DNA of 64,000 nt, taken from the NCBI GenBank assembly GCA_020086605.1, contig JACBWW010000004.1:31758001-31822000 (forward strand). The letters are read 5' to 3'. This document shows positions 63,463 to 64,000 of the stretch, in pieces. The position numbers and the translations under genes are program-made. This DNA is from Lanius collurio. Its lineage: Eukaryota; Chordata; Aves; Passeriformes; Laniidae. Under the pieces are notes generated by a model. The model made no database searches. It had not been told where the DNA came from and worked only from the letters and a program-made list of their open reading frames with translations. How positions within the stretch are numbered: position 1 is the first letter of the stretch; the number at the start of each line of letters is the position of its first letter.

Positions 63463-64000
63463 GTGAGTAAAGTCCTAAATTCTTAATAAAGTGTTATATT
63501 CAGTATAAAAACAGTCTGAAAAGCTGGTTCATATATGATAGTGCTTCTTAAACCTGCAGTCCCTAAAAGCAGTAGCTAGATGTTATCATTCAAGTCTAGT
63601 AAAATGGAATTTCAGAATATATATTTTCATATTTCAAATATATGAAACATGAATTTTTTCCCTGTTTGAATTCTGCCTCTTGTGCACTGACTTCTTCCTG
63701 TTCTCTTTTTTCCCATTGAATCAATGAGATACACATGGAAGTATGAGGACAATGACAATATTCAGGAAGTTTTGACCCTTAGGAGGAGTGCCAAGCTCAA
63801 GTGCTTTAATTACCCCCTTCTAGGGGAATCTTGTTTTTCAAATCCATGACATTATAAAATGCACTTCCTCGAGGTGTCTCTTCAATTCATCTGGCTACAC
63901 ATGGGGTAGAGAAAGGAGCCAAATTCTGCATAAAGTAAGGTCTGAAGACCACTGTGGGAGTCTGAGGACTGAGGAACCAGGAAAGCTGGAGGAGCCAGCA

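Overview
The window looks like avian nuclear DNA. It has vertebrate-type split genes, and the interspersed repeats are mostly CR1-type LINE fragments, several ending in the CR1 3' consensus seen in reverse complement, plus ERV-like LTR stretches. The species cannot be named. Everything that can be read as a gene is on the + strand.

The main content is a tandem array of group IV cytosolic phospholipase A2 (PLA2G4) genes. Gene 1 (3' part, 617-11428, 12 exons) reads best as PLA2G4F. It carries the linker and the whole catalytic domain with an intact Ser/Asp dyad (GISGSTW and VDGGF). Gene 2 (24195-44621) reads best as PLA2G4E and is essentially complete: a C2 domain in the first conserved exons, a linker, then the catalytic domain. 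Its motifs are unusual (GLSATTW, IDTAFF), although the catalytic Ser and Asp are kept. Gene 3 (from 57603, running off the right edge) shows only four exons of a C2 domain and is a third PLA2G4 paralogue, E-like or B-like. Exon lengths and phases match between the copies almost exactly: 38, 136, 137, 223, 115, 138, 108 and 167 nt exons recur in genes 1 and 2, and 73, 137, 132 and 41 nt exons recur in genes 2 and 3.

Layout. 1-616: intron of gene 1. 617-11428: PLA2G4F exons, with CR1 pieces and a 95 bp tandem duplication in introns. 11429-about 12170: its 3' UTR with several poly(A) signals. 12.2-18.2 kb: spacer with a CR1 ORF2 remnant and a probable solo LTR near 15.1-16.0 kb. 18270-20799: a candidate unrecognised spliced gene made of five phase-compatible pieces, one intron being only 37 nt. 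A CR1 lies in its last intron. 20.8-24.2 kb: spacer with a probable LTR near 23.6-24.0 kb. 24195-44621: PLA2G4E. 44.7-55.5 kb: about 11 kb with no supportable gene. 55559-55756: an isolated exon-like coding block of unknown identity. 55.9-56.6 kb: CR1. 57603-63462: C2 exons of the third PLA2G4 gene.

Functionally, these enzymes are calcium-recruited lipid acyl hydrolases or acyltransferases. The C2 domain docks the protein on membranes and the alpha/beta catalytic domain attacks phospholipid ester bonds. In the family, the epsilon form is known as a calcium-dependent N-acyltransferase. All identifications come from reading translations and remembered family sequences, not from a database search.
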